A stretch of DNA of 52,549 nt from Candidatus Omnitrophota bacterium (GTDB taxonomy: Bacteria > Omnitrophota > Gorgyraeia > Aquiviventales > Aquiviventaceae): contig JAHFGV010000016.1 of assembly GCA_023247255.1 (NCBI GenBank), forward strand, positions 1 through 52,549, read 5' to 3'. A program made the translations under genes and the position numbers. Of this stretch, positions 24,921 to 32,891 are shown piece after piece. Positions within the stretch are counted from its first letter, which is position 1. Every line of letters begins with the position of its first letter. Below the pieces are notes generated by a model that was not told the origin of the DNA, did no database searches, and saw only the letters and a program-made list of their open reading frames with translations.

Positions 24921-26177
24921 ATGCCTCTTCGGATTCGAAAAGCGGAGGTCTTTCTGGTTAAAATCCCTTTTTGGTTTTCTGTGGAGCATGCTTCAGCGTC
25001 CAGAACCGCGAACGTGACCGGATTCTGCATCCTGAGCGGCGAGGATGGGGATTTTGGGGTTGGAGAATTCTTATGCCGCGAGTACGTCACCGGGGAAACG
25101 CTTAAAGACTGCATGGTTTACTGCAAACAAGTGGGACCTTTGCTTACGCGATCGGTGATTGAAGATCCCCTGTCATTCATTCAATCCTTATGGCAGAGCG
25201 AGCCTACTCAAGGCCGTGTGGGATACGCGGCTTTCTGTGGAATGGAATTGGCCCTTCTGGATCTTTGGGGAAAGGTTGTGGGAAAACCCGTGGCTGAACA
25301 GTTGCATCCAGACGTTTTATGTGGAGCCCCACAGGATGAGCCCGTGGCACCGGCAACGCCACCTCGATGGGACCGACATCCCGCCCACGCAATCAGCTCT
25401 GCACTGCCGTGTCGTCCACGGGTCATTACCTACTCTGCGGTATATCCCTTTGCGTCTGGTCTGAAACGTCCCATGCTCCATTTTTTCTATCAGAAACTCA
25501 TGCGGGCGGAACATATCAAGGTGAAGGGAACGGGGAATATCGAGGAGGATCTAGCTTATATAGCCGCTATCCGAAAGGCATTTTCCTATCCGCTCGATAT
25601 CCGACTCGATCTCAACGGAAGCCTTTCTCCGGAGCACGCCGAGGAATACTGCGTGGGTCTTCTAAGATCCGCCAATGGGGTGCGCTGGATCGAGCAGCCG
25701 TTCCCCAAGGATGATTGGCACACCCACCGAGCCTTTCAGAAAAGATTCGCGGACGACTTGGTCTTTTGCGCGGATGAATCCCTATGCTCCATGGAAGATC
25801 TGCAGCGGATGATTCACGAAGGCGCTTTTCGAGCGATCAATATCCGGGTTGGGAAAAATGGCGGGTTATGGAATTCCCTGAGGCTGTACGAAAAGGCTAT
25901 CGCGAACGGTTTGGAAGTTCAACTCGGCTGTCTGGTCGGGGAATCGTCCGTATTGGCCTACGCGGGTCTGCATTTTTCCGCCGTAACCGATCGGTTGCGC
26001 TACCATGAAGGATGTTTTGGAAAGTATCTGATCCAGTGGGATGGGGTCCAACCTTCCTTGATGTTTTCCAGGACAGGACAAGTGTCCTTCGACAGGCTCC
26101 CCAAGGCTGGACTGGTTCCATCCTTTGATCTTGCGGGTCTGCGACGCAGGGCTTTCCAAACGACTCAGGTAGCGTAG
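24921..26177 (+). CDS. Enolase-superfamily enzyme (muconate-lactonizing subgroup; dipeptide epimerase/OSBS-like)
   Basis: A 418-residue member of the MLE subgroup with all catalytic positions visible: KVK (K200, K202) at the end of strand two, metal ligands D230 (RLDLNG), E258 (WIEQP) and D285 (CADES), and the opposite base K312 (RVGKNGG). Spacings match Ala-Glu epimerases and OSB synthases. These enzymes abstract an alpha proton from a carboxylate, often to epimerise or dehydrate amino-acid derivatives. A Pro/Arg-rich insertion at ~130-170 is unusual. It starts two bases after the fusion gene and is directly followed by the GH3 gene (TAGATG), suggesting a shared substrate. Confidence 0.85.
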   Translation: MPLRIRKAEVFLVKIPFWFSVEHASASRTANVTGFCILSGEDGDFGVGEFLCREYVTGETLKDCMVYCKQVGPLLTRSVIEDPLSFIQSLWQSEPTQGRVGYAAFCGMELALLDLWGKVVGKPVAEQLHPDVLCGAPQDEPVAPATPPRWDRHPAHAISSALPCRPRVITYSAVYPFASGLKRPMLHFFYQKLMRAEHIKVKGTGNIEEDLAYIAAIRKAFSYPLDIRLDLNGSLSPEHAEEYCVGLLRSANGVRWIEQPFPKDDWHTHRAFQKRFADDLVFCADESLCSMEDLQRMIHEGAFRAINIRVGKNGGLWNSLRLYEKAIANGLEVQLGCLVGESSVLAYAGLHFSAVTDRLRYHEGCFGKYLIQWDGVQPSLMFSRTGQVSFDRLPKAGLVPSFDLAGLRRRAFQTTQVA

Positions 26178-27761
26178 ATGGTCGCTGAGCAGACCTCGCT
26201 CCGAAGACGAATGGTTCAAGGAATCATCCACTGCTGGGTGGAAGGGTTGTACCTGCTGTTGCACGTTCGCTTAGCAGGCTATAAACGCCGGCAGAAAGTT
26301 CTCGCCGAGCGGTATGGCTTGGCAGGCTGCCAGCCCGAGCCCTATGGAGAGATTACGCAGCGACGCATCCAAGGGCTCGCAGCAGCCTCTCAGGAACCTG
26401 CGAATTTTGCCTGGACCTCAGGCACGACACACCGACCCAAACAGATTTTCTATCCGAAAAGCCGCATTCGCGCGTTGCAATTGACCTCTGTCGAGCAAAT
26501 GGCGCTTGCCTATCAGTCGATTGGCGTCGGCAGGCCGGCCTTTTACTTTCTCACGAGCATGATGCCCGATCATTCCGTCAGCAGTTTGCTGGCGCATGAA
26601 GTCCTTCCCAAGGTTTTAGCGGAATATATCCTGCCTTATTCCGTCGTGTGTGTTCCTGAGGCGGAAGCGCTTGGGGATCGGTATTCCCCACACGCCCTTC
26701 ACCTCGCAGCGATGCTTCTGAGTGGTCCTGTCTTGATCGCGATGGCCAATCCCTCGGCGCTGTCTGTTCTGTTAGAAAATATCCAGCAAGACTGGCAACC
26801 GCTGCGAGCAGAGATCACGGGCATCTTGAAAGAAGCTGCCTGGTTTAGCTTTCGTCAACGCATGGGTCCATCGATAGACGATAGAGAAGCCCGGGTGAGA
26901 AAATTGCTGGCATTGGAGCAATGCCCATCGACGCAAGCGTTGTTTCCCAAACTGCGGATAGTCTATTGTTGGCACGGCGGCTACGTGCAACCTTTTATTG
27001 ACACTCTCAGGCGACAACTGGCGGATATCCCCGTGACGTTCTTTCCCATGTTCTCGATGTCCACGGAGACCGTGGCCTACTTGGTCTATCCCCGGATCAC
27101 GCTTCAAGGAGGACTGCCGATCTATCCCGGGGTATGCTACGAATTCCTTCCAGTCGGGCAGCCGATGACAGAAGCGAATCTCTTGAAGCCCTGGCAACTC
27201 GAACAGAGACGGTGTTACTCGATGGTCGTCTCCGACGCCTACGGGCTCAAACGCTACCACACAGAAGACGCGTTCGAATGTCTGGGTTTTAAGCGTCACA
27301 CGCCCATCCTTCGCTTTTTGAATCGAGTCGGGCTAAACTATTCCTTCACCGGAGAGAAAATTACCGACCAGCAGTTGCTGGAGGTCTATGACACAGTCCG
27401 TCAGACGGCCGAAGTCCCCAGGGTTGCTTTTACCTGTTTTCCAAAGCTCAACAGGGGGGGTGTGCCAGGTTATGTCTTCGTGTGCCTCGCAGCCAATACG
27501 ACGCCCCGGTCCCATCTATCAGCCGAGTCGTTTGATCAGGCCCTGATGCAAGTCAACGAGGAATACGCCGGCAAGCGAAAGTCTGGACGCCTAGCGAAAC
27601 CGGAGCTCGTCATTCACAGCTATGAGCTGCTTGTCACTAAACTCATGCGTTCAGATCCTCGATATGCAGGTGCCAGTCCAGCTCAGTTTAAACCACTGCC
27701 GTTATACCCAGTCTTCTGGGAGAATCTGGCCAACTTGCAAGGAAAAAAGGGATGCCAATGA
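26178..27761 (+). CDS. GH3-family acyl-acid amido synthetase
   Basis: A 527-residue GH3-type adenylating enzyme. The ATP-binding motif is WTSGTTHRPKQ (79-89), and the acyl-adenylate segment FPMFSMSTETVAYL and the late GH3 region LGFKRHTPILRFLNRVGLNYSFTGEKIT are recognisable. GH3 proteins, best known from plants (JAR1, auxin conjugases), activate a carboxylate as AMP ester and join it to an amino acid amine. In this operon it could make an N-acyl amino acid or attach an amino acid to the pathway product. TAG of the enolase gene is immediately followed by its ATG, and the end overlaps the next gene. The function is inferred from fold only. Confidence 0.75.
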   Translation: MVAEQTSLRRRMVQGIIHCWVEGLYLLLHVRLAGYKRRQKVLAERYGLAGCQPEPYGEITQRRIQGLAAASQEPANFAWTSGTTHRPKQIFYPKSRIRALQLTSVEQMALAYQSIGVGRPAFYFLTSMMPDHSVSSLLAHEVLPKVLAEYILPYSVVCVPEAEALGDRYSPHALHLAAMLLSGPVLIAMANPSALSVLLENIQQDWQPLRAEITGILKEAAWFSFRQRMGPSIDDREARVRKLLALEQCPSTQALFPKLRIVYCWHGGYVQPFIDTLRRQLADIPVTFFPMFSMSTETVAYLVYPRITLQGGLPIYPGVCYEFLPVGQPMTEANLLKPWQLEQRRCYSMVVSDAYGLKRYHTEDAFECLGFKRHTPILRFLNRVGLNYSFTGEKITDQQLLEVYDTVRQTAEVPRVAFTCFPKLNRGGVPGYVFVCLAANTTPRSHLSAESFDQALMQVNEEYAGKRKSGRLAKPELVIHSYELLVTKLMRSDPRYAGASPAQFKPLPLYPVFWENLANLQGKKGCQ

Positions 27762-28918
27762 GTACCGCGACGCAACCACAGAACGTCTGGCTGCGGTCAG
27801 CTACGTGGGATGGATTCTGGATGTTTTCAGGTATTTGGCTTTTGGCCCCATTGTTGGCTTTTTCCCGCACCCCCCACCTCATTCAGGGCATGTTGATTGT
27901 CGGGACGCTCGTGCTTTGGCTTTCTCACCGATTTGCCACCACCTACAACGCTTTTTGCACTCCCGCCTATCGCGGTCTCGTTCGAGAGAATCGGACAAGG
28001 TTTCTGGTCTGGCCTCTCGGGGCTATTCTACTGACGTTCGGTTTTATGTTTGCCCCAGGCGCTCTGCTGCCGCTTGATCCATGGGGTAGGGTCCAGATCT
28101 TGGGTACTATCTTCTTCCTGTATAACGCATATCATTTTGGTATCCAGCATTACGGGGTGCTGAGTATCTATCGGATTCAGGCTGGTCAAGGTCACTCCGG
28201 GTGGCTGAAACGGTACGAGCGATTTTTCTGTATCGTCGTGGGGACCGTTTTGGTGGCGATCGCCCAGGCGTCTCACGGTGCCGAGGTCGTATACGACTCC
28301 ATCGTGTACCACGTCCTGCCCCGCGAATTCTTCATGTCTGCGTTCAGGTTCTTACAGTTCATCGTGCCTCCTATCATTGTCGCTCTCGCCGCGATATTCT
28401 ACGTGGGTGAACTCAAGGCTCGACCCGTCTCTTTCCCGAAACTTCTGTACGTGGCAGGTCTTACCCTTCAGGGGATTCTGGCGTACTTTCTGGAACCGAT
28501 CAGCTTCCTCATCCTGTGGGGAGTCCAGCACTGGCTCGTGTCCGTGGCGTTAGGTGCGCATATGGCGCAAAACGATACAAGCGAAGTTCCGATGACCTCC
28601 CGCTGGTATAGCTTTTGGGGCAGATTTAACAAGGGGTTTTGGCCTACGGTCTTTGTGCTGTGTCTTGCCTCGGTGGCATTGACTCCTTTCTTTCAGTTTG
28701 CCGTCCACCCGGAGAAACTTGCAGGAGAGGGGCGCATATTTTCCTTTCTCTCTGTGCTGCTTGCCAATACTTTCTTGGCGAATCTCTTTATCGCCATGAA
28801 CTTCTCTTCCGTGTACGTGCACTTCATCATGGACAGGGCCGTCTTCAGGTTTTCGGATCCGGCGGTACGTAAGGTTTCTGTGCCACTATTGTTTCAGACT
28901 AGGCTCGTTCGCGCATGA
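27758..28918 (+). CDS. Polytopic membrane protein with intramembrane histidines, function unknown
   Basis: A 386-residue protein with about eight to ten hydrophobic helices. Histidines sit in or next to helices: LSHRF (H57), AYHFGIQHYG (H126, H131; HX4H), GVQHWLVSVALGAH and VYVHFIMDR. This recalls integral membrane metal enzymes such as Brp/Blh carotene oxygenases or fatty-acid hydroxylase-type proteins, but I cannot assign it to a family. ATG 27758 overlaps the GH3 stop (ATGA) with AAGGG six bases upstream; ATG 27752 is an alternative. It belongs to a run of three coupled membrane protein genes. Confidence 0.7.
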   Translation: MSTATQPQNVWLRSATWDGFWMFSGIWLLAPLLAFSRTPHLIQGMLIVGTLVLWLSHRFATTYNAFCTPAYRGLVRENRTRFLVWPLGAILLTFGFMFAPGALLPLDPWGRVQILGTIFFLYNAYHFGIQHYGVLSIYRIQAGQGHSGWLKRYERFFCIVVGTVLVAIAQASHGAEVVYDSIVYHVLPREFFMSAFRFLQFIVPPIIVALAAIFYVGELKARPVSFPKLLYVAGLTLQGILAYFLEPISFLILWGVQHWLVSVALGAHMAQNDTSEVPMTSRWYSFWGRFNKGFWPTVFVLCLASVALTPFFQFAVHPEKLAGEGRIFSFLSVLLANTFLANLFIAMNFSSVYVHFIMDRAVFRFSDPAVRKVSVPLLFQTRLVRA

Positions 28919-29379
28919 CCCTCGTCACTGAATCGACGCGTCGATTGGCGCCTCTCCTCTGGAGCCTACTCGCTCTTTTCGTCGTGCGGGTTGTCGGCCA
29001 GTTGCTCGTGGTCTTGGGGTGGGGCGCGTTTCTGCCTTCGATAGAACTCTGGTCTTCCGGATTGATCCCGTATCCTTGGCTTTTCCTTGCGCAGATCCTC
29101 ATCATCCTGTTATACGGAAAGGTCTGCCTCGACTTCACCCGAGGCTCTGGGTTCTTCGTCGTTCCACGCCCGGAACTGGGACGTAAGTTGCTGATCTTTG
29201 GCTCGGGTTACGTCCTGGTGATGGGGATTCGTGTGCTGATCTTTATCCTGCGATCCTCCAACCAGCCCTGGATGGGCGGGTGGATCCCAATCGGGTTCCA
29301 CATGGTGCTCGCCGCCTTCATTCTAGTTGTTGGCGGCTACCACTGGCACAGAGGGAGGCTGCGACAGAGGCTGCGATGA
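28915..29379 (+). CDS. Small four-helix membrane protein, unknown
   Basis: A 154-residue hydrophobic protein with about four transmembrane helices (e.g. SLLALFVVRVVGQLLVVLGW and YPWLFLAQILIILLYGKVCL), ending in a basic cytoplasmic tail HRGRLRQRLR. I do not recognise a family. Start and stop overlap neighbours by ATGA on both sides, so it is translated with the His-rich membrane protein before it and the ICMT-like enzyme after it and probably forms part of the same membrane complex. Confidence 0.7.
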   Translation: MTLVTESTRRLAPLLWSLLALFVVRVVGQLLVVLGWGAFLPSIELWSSGLIPYPWLFLAQILIILLYGKVCLDFTRGSGFFVVPRPELGRKLLIFGSGYVLVMGIRVLIFILRSSNQPWMGGWIPIGFHMVLAAFILVVGGYHWHRGRLRQRLR

Positions 29380-29954
29380 ATCCCGCCGTTCTGGTGTTAT
29401 TCCTGGTAAACTTTCTGTTTGTAGGCATCCTCCCGGTTATCTTCTTCAAACGGGGAGGGCACCTGAACCATATGTGGTGGCTGACGGCCGCTCCCTATCT
29501 TATTTGCGCGGCGTTTCTCATCGCTTCGTTCTTTCATTTGATTCCACCAGTAAGCGGTTATGAGACCCCACTGAGCGCTGCGCTCACCCTTGTCGCCGTC
29601 CCTCTCAGCGCAGGATCTATCGCATTGATCGCCTACACGCTGGGCACCCACCGCCTCCGGATCGCGTTGTGGCATCAAGCCAACGATGCTCCCGAGCACA
29701 TTGTGACCTACGGCGCGTATAGCCGCATCCGACATCCCTTCTATGCTGCGTTCTTGCTGGTACTTATAGGTGCGCTGATCTTCTGCCCACACCTGGGAAC
29801 GCTGGCGACACTTATTTATGGATTCTTCATCATGCACTCTACGGCCGCGAGGGAAGAGCGGAAGCTTTCTAACTCCCAGCTTGGGGGCGAGTATCGCGCC
29901 TATATGCAGCGTACCGGACGATTCATCCCGCGTTGGGGGAGAGAGGTTCCATGA
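29376..29954 (+). CDS. ICMT/PEMT-like membrane methyltransferase
   Basis: A 192-residue membrane protein with about five helices. The C-terminal half has the isoprenylcysteine carboxyl methyltransferase/phospholipid methyltransferase signature: YGAYSRIRHPFYAAFLL, then REERKLSNSQLGGEYRAYMQ and GRFIPRWG, which bind S-adenosylmethionine at the membrane face. Such enzymes methylate carboxylates, amines or phospholipid head groups on lipophilic substrates. The frame opens earlier (29280) inside the previous gene, but ATG 29376 makes the ATGA overlap and starts at the first helix. It supports a lipid-like product for this operon. Confidence 0.8.
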   Translation: MNPAVLVLFLVNFLFVGILPVIFFKRGGHLNHMWWLTAAPYLICAAFLIASFFHLIPPVSGYETPLSAALTLVAVPLSAGSIALIAYTLGTHRLRIALWHQANDAPEHIVTYGAYSRIRHPFYAAFLLVLIGALIFCPHLGTLATLIYGFFIMHSTAAREERKLSNSQLGGEYRAYMQRTGRFIPRWGREVP

Positions 29955-30901
29955 GCGACGTGTTCATCGACCACCTATCGTTTGCACTCGGTGATGAGAC
30001 TCACTCCGTTGAGGACGCTGCGAAGAACGGCAAGACCCTCTCGACTGCCGCAGTGTTGCGGGAAGCGGGATTTATTCAACACCATGTCTGTCGAGATGGC
30101 GCGAGCGCTTATGATCTGGCCAAGCGGGCCGTTGAACCTATCCGAGAGAAGCTCGGAGACATCGGTGCCATCGTCTATGCAACTTGTATCCCCATCAATG
30201 GGAACATCGGAAGCTTCGATAAGTATCGCCAAAGCCGGGATGTCAAGCATTTGATGGACTTTCCTGCAAGCCACCTGCAGGCAGACTTTGGTCTGCAGCG
30301 GGCTATCGTGCTAGGGCTGAATCAGCAGGCATGCACCGGATTATTGGGTTCGCTGGAAGTAGCGAGGATGTTGCTTTTGACCGAGCCCGAGACCCGGCGC
30401 GTGCTCTGCGTCACGTCCGACCGATTCCCTACGGACGCGCTGTATGAGCAGTCCTACAATCTGATTTCCGATGGGGCGGCGGCCTGTGTGGTGTCCATGG
30501 AGCCGAAGGGATATCGGTTGGTCGCCTGGCATGGAATCACGAATGGGGCCATGTCACAAGCCTCCGACGATGAGACAGTCGGCAGCTATTTCAACCACAC
30601 TCACCGCCTCATTCAGGAAACGTTCTCGAAAGCGAAGTTGACAATCCAGGATATCGCCTGGGTGGTCCCTCAGAACACCAATATGAAGGCCTGGCAGATT
30701 CTCTCCCGCCTGCTGCCGATTGAGTTCAAGCGGGTGTATTTCCGCAGTGTGCCGGAGGTAGCCCATCTCATCAGCGGTGACAACATCGTCAACCTCAAGT
30801 ACCTGGATGACGAAGGGACGATCCGGCCAGGTGAGAAGGCGTTGTTGGTTATGGCGGGCTATGGGCTGAACTGGCAGTGTGTCATTCTGGAGAAGAGGTG
30901 A
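29951..30901 (+). CDS. KASIII-like 3-oxoacyl-ACP synthase, His-to-Gln variant
   Basis: A 316-residue thiolase-fold protein of the FabH/KASIII type. The nucleophile is C128 in NQQACTGLLGS. Where FabH has VPHQAN the sequence reads VPQNTN (Q240 instead of His), and the Asn of FabH's GNTSAA may be N277 in SGDNIVN. Loss of His argues against normal decarboxylative condensation and for acyl transfer or an altered reaction, as seen in acyltransferase-type KASIII relatives. It lies between the membrane enzymes and the diiron oxygenase, near two carrier proteins that are likely partners. The start is the ATGA overlap at 29951. Confidence 0.82.
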   Translation: MSDVFIDHLSFALGDETHSVEDAAKNGKTLSTAAVLREAGFIQHHVCRDGASAYDLAKRAVEPIREKLGDIGAIVYATCIPINGNIGSFDKYRQSRDVKHLMDFPASHLQADFGLQRAIVLGLNQQACTGLLGSLEVARMLLLTEPETRRVLCVTSDRFPTDALYEQSYNLISDGAAACVVSMEPKGYRLVAWHGITNGAMSQASDDETVGSYFNHTHRLIQETFSKAKLTIQDIAWVVPQNTNMKAWQILSRLLPIEFKRVYFRSVPEVAHLISGDNIVNLKYLDDEGTIRPGEKALLVMAGYGLNWQCVILEKR

Positions 30902-30906
30902 TGGTA

Positions 30907-31767
30907 ATGGATGAGTTTGAGCAGATCGTCGATAAGCTCTGCGAGGCTTCGCGGAAGCAATTCGTGAACCCCTACGAGTACCTGGAATGGCCGAAGCAAC
31001 TCGACCCAGAGCAATGGTGCACTAGCCCGGAGCTTATCTCGCTCTATGGCACTGAGAGCTACGAGGGCCTTCCAGAGGCCCAGCGGAAGCGGCTGAGCTT
31101 CTATGAAGCGGTGAACTTCTTCAGCCTCAATATCCATGGCGAGAAATCGCTTGTCGAGGGTCTGGCCCAGCGCGTGTATCGCAAGAGCAACGCTGTGATT
31201 ACGCCCTACCTGCATCATTTCTTGGATGAAGAGAACAAGCACATGGTGTACTTTGGTAGCTTTTGCAAGCGGTATGCCAACAAGGTGTACCCGGATAGGA
31301 AAATGGTCGTCCCGCGAGAGTTCGCCCCAGGCGAGGAGGATTTCCTCTTCTTCACGAAGGTGATGGTTTTCGAGGAGGTCGTAGACGTCTACAACCTTCG
31401 CATGTCGAACGATGAGCGCTTAGTGCCGATCGCCCGGCAAATCAACCAGATCCATCACCGTGAGGAAGCGAGGCATCTGGTCTTTGGGCGGGAAATCGTC
31501 AAGCGGTTGTTCGACCACTATGCCCCGACGTGGTCTCCTGAGACGCTGCGGGGCATTCGGGAGTATCTGCAAGGCTACATCGTGGCGACCTGGAAGGAAT
31601 ACTACAACCCCGACGTCTACAAAGATGCCGGATTGCAAGATCCGTATGGCATTCAGCAATGCGCATTCGACCATGAGCGCTGTCGGGCGCACCGGCGTCA
31701 GGTATCTGAGAAGTGCCTAGGCTACCTGATTGAGAATGGGCTGTTGGAGCAGGAGCCGACCCTATGA
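30907..31767 (+). CDS. AurF-type diiron N-oxygenase
   Basis: A 286-residue all-helical protein matching the p-aminobenzoate N-oxygenase (AurF) family. The seven diiron ligands are visible in order: E79 (HGEKS), E109 and H112 (EENKH), E156/E157 (FEEVVD), H183, E187 and H190 (HHREEARH). AurF-like enzymes oxidise amines to hydroxylamines and nitro groups; related ones hydroxylate carrier-bound amino acids. ATG 30907 has AGAGG eight bases upstream; ATG 30901 overlaps the KASIII stop as TGATG. Its stop overlaps the start of the first carrier protein, pointing to a carrier-bound substrate. Confidence 0.85.
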   Translation: MDEFEQIVDKLCEASRKQFVNPYEYLEWPKQLDPEQWCTSPELISLYGTESYEGLPEAQRKRLSFYEAVNFFSLNIHGEKSLVEGLAQRVYRKSNAVITPYLHHFLDEENKHMVYFGSFCKRYANKVYPDRKMVVPREFAPGEEDFLFFTKVMVFEEVVDVYNLRMSNDERLVPIARQINQIHHREEARHLVFGREIVKRLFDHYAPTWSPETLRGIREYLQGYIVATWKEYYNPDVYKDAGLQDPYGIQQCAFDHERCRAHRRQVSEKCLGYLIENGLLEQEPTL

Positions 31768-32021
31768 AAGCCGAAGCCGAAGTTAGGCAAGCGCTGCGGG
31801 ATTGGGTGCTAAAGACAAGCGGCAAAATCAAGCCAGGTGAGCTAACCGATGAAACACCCATCATCGAACAGCGCATTATCTCTTCGCTGCAGATCATGGA
31901 CTTGATTCTCTTTCTGGAGCAGCAGACTAATCAGCCAATCGATGTGACCCAGCTCAAGCCTGGGGTGTTCCGAGATATCAGCGTGATTTACCAGAATTTC
32001 TTTCAAGGGGCTACCCCATGA
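31764..32021 (+). CDS. Acyl/aminoacyl carrier protein 1
   Basis: An 85-residue carrier protein with the four-helix pattern of ACP. The phosphopantetheine serine is S41 in QRIISSLQIMDLILFLEQQ, where the usual Asp before Ser is itself Ser. The preceding DETPIIEQR and following QPIDVTQLKPGVFRDISVIYQ match ACP helices II-III. It overlaps the diiron oxygenase before it and the amino acid ligase after it (ATGA at both ends), so the ligase most likely charges this protein and the oxygenase most likely acts on the charged form. Confidence 0.85.
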   Translation: MKAEAEVRQALRDWVLKTSGKIKPGELTDETPIIEQRIISSLQIMDLILFLEQQTNQPIDVTQLKPGVFRDISVIYQNFFQGATP

Positions 32022-32884
32022 CGGAAAAACCGAGTGGGGTGGGTCAAATCTCTGGCCTTCGCTGGTACGCAAACGGCCAGTCGGCCCTCAGCGGCGCATT
32101 GCTTAATTTGTTCCGTAAGTTGGATGCCTTTTTTCTCCGCTTAACCTCAGAGAGCAGCGCCATCGAGTATGTCTTTCCCAGTTTTATTCCAGCGACGGCA
32201 CTGGCCAAGCTCGATTACTTCCATTCGTTTCCGCATCTGGTAACGTTTCCGGTCGTCTTGGATCCGAGCGATGCCAATCTGAAGCAGTTTACGGAGGGTG
32301 AGCCGATCGACAAGGATGGAGAGCTTCACCTCGTCAGCTTAGCGCCAGTCCGTGACGTCTTGACGCCCGCAGCCTGTTATCACTTCTACCTGAACTTTCA
32401 AGGAGAAACGCTCGAAGCCGCTCGGTACGTCACCACACGAGCTACCTGCTTTCGACGCGAGGCAGAGTACATCCCGTTGCAGCGTCAGTGGAGCTTTTCC
32501 ATGCGGGAGATCGTCTGCCTTGGAACGGCCGACGAAGTAAAGACGTTCCTCAGTCAATACCAGCAATGCCTCGATCGGTTCTTCAAAGAGGTTACTCTGC
32601 CCATCGAGTGGAAGAACGCCACCGATCCCTTCTTCAACCCTTCCAAGAACCCGAAGTACCTGTCGCAGAGACTCGATCCGGTGAAGACCGAAATGGTCTT
32701 CCAGGATCAGTTGGCCATCGGCTCGATCAACTTTCACCGCAACTATTTTGGCGAGGCCTTTAAGATCAGCCGGGAAGGCAAAGAGGCCTTTTCAGGTTGT
32801 GTCGCGTTTGGCTTAGAGCGCTGGCTGCATGCGTGGCTCACTCAGTTCGGGCCGAACGGACAGAACTGGCCACCCCTGAGGTAG
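32018..32884 (+). CDS. Amino acid:[carrier protein] ligase (class II aaRS-like)
   Basis: A 288-residue stand-alone catalytic core related to atypical seryl-tRNA synthetases, with no tRNA-binding arm. Motif 2 is ATCFRREAEYIPLQRQWSF and motif 3 SGCVAFGLERW. Three zinc ligands appear as C120 (AACYH), E164 (MREIV) and C261 (SGC), the Cys-Glu-Cys set of bacterial aa:CP ligases. Those enzymes adenylate a small amino acid (Gly or Ala in characterised cases) and transfer it to a carrier protein thiol. The gene overlaps the carrier protein gene before it. Which amino acid is used cannot be read from sequence by eye. Confidence 0.88.
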   Translation: MTEKPSGVGQISGLRWYANGQSALSGALLNLFRKLDAFFLRLTSESSAIEYVFPSFIPATALAKLDYFHSFPHLVTFPVVLDPSDANLKQFTEGEPIDKDGELHLVSLAPVRDVLTPAACYHFYLNFQGETLEAARYVTTRATCFRREAEYIPLQRQWSFSMREIVCLGTADEVKTFLSQYQQCLDRFFKEVTLPIEWKNATDPFFNPSKNPKYLSQRLDPVKTEMVFQDQLAIGSINFHRNYFGEAFKISREGKEAFSGCVAFGLERWLHAWLTQFGPNGQNWPPLR

Positions 32885-32891
32885 ATCACCG

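Noticed and set aside
32018-32884. A seryl-tRNA synthetase.
   Set aside because: It lacks the N-terminal tRNA-binding coiled coil, is too short and overlaps a carrier protein gene; the Cys-Glu-Cys zinc set matches amino acid:carrier protein ligases.
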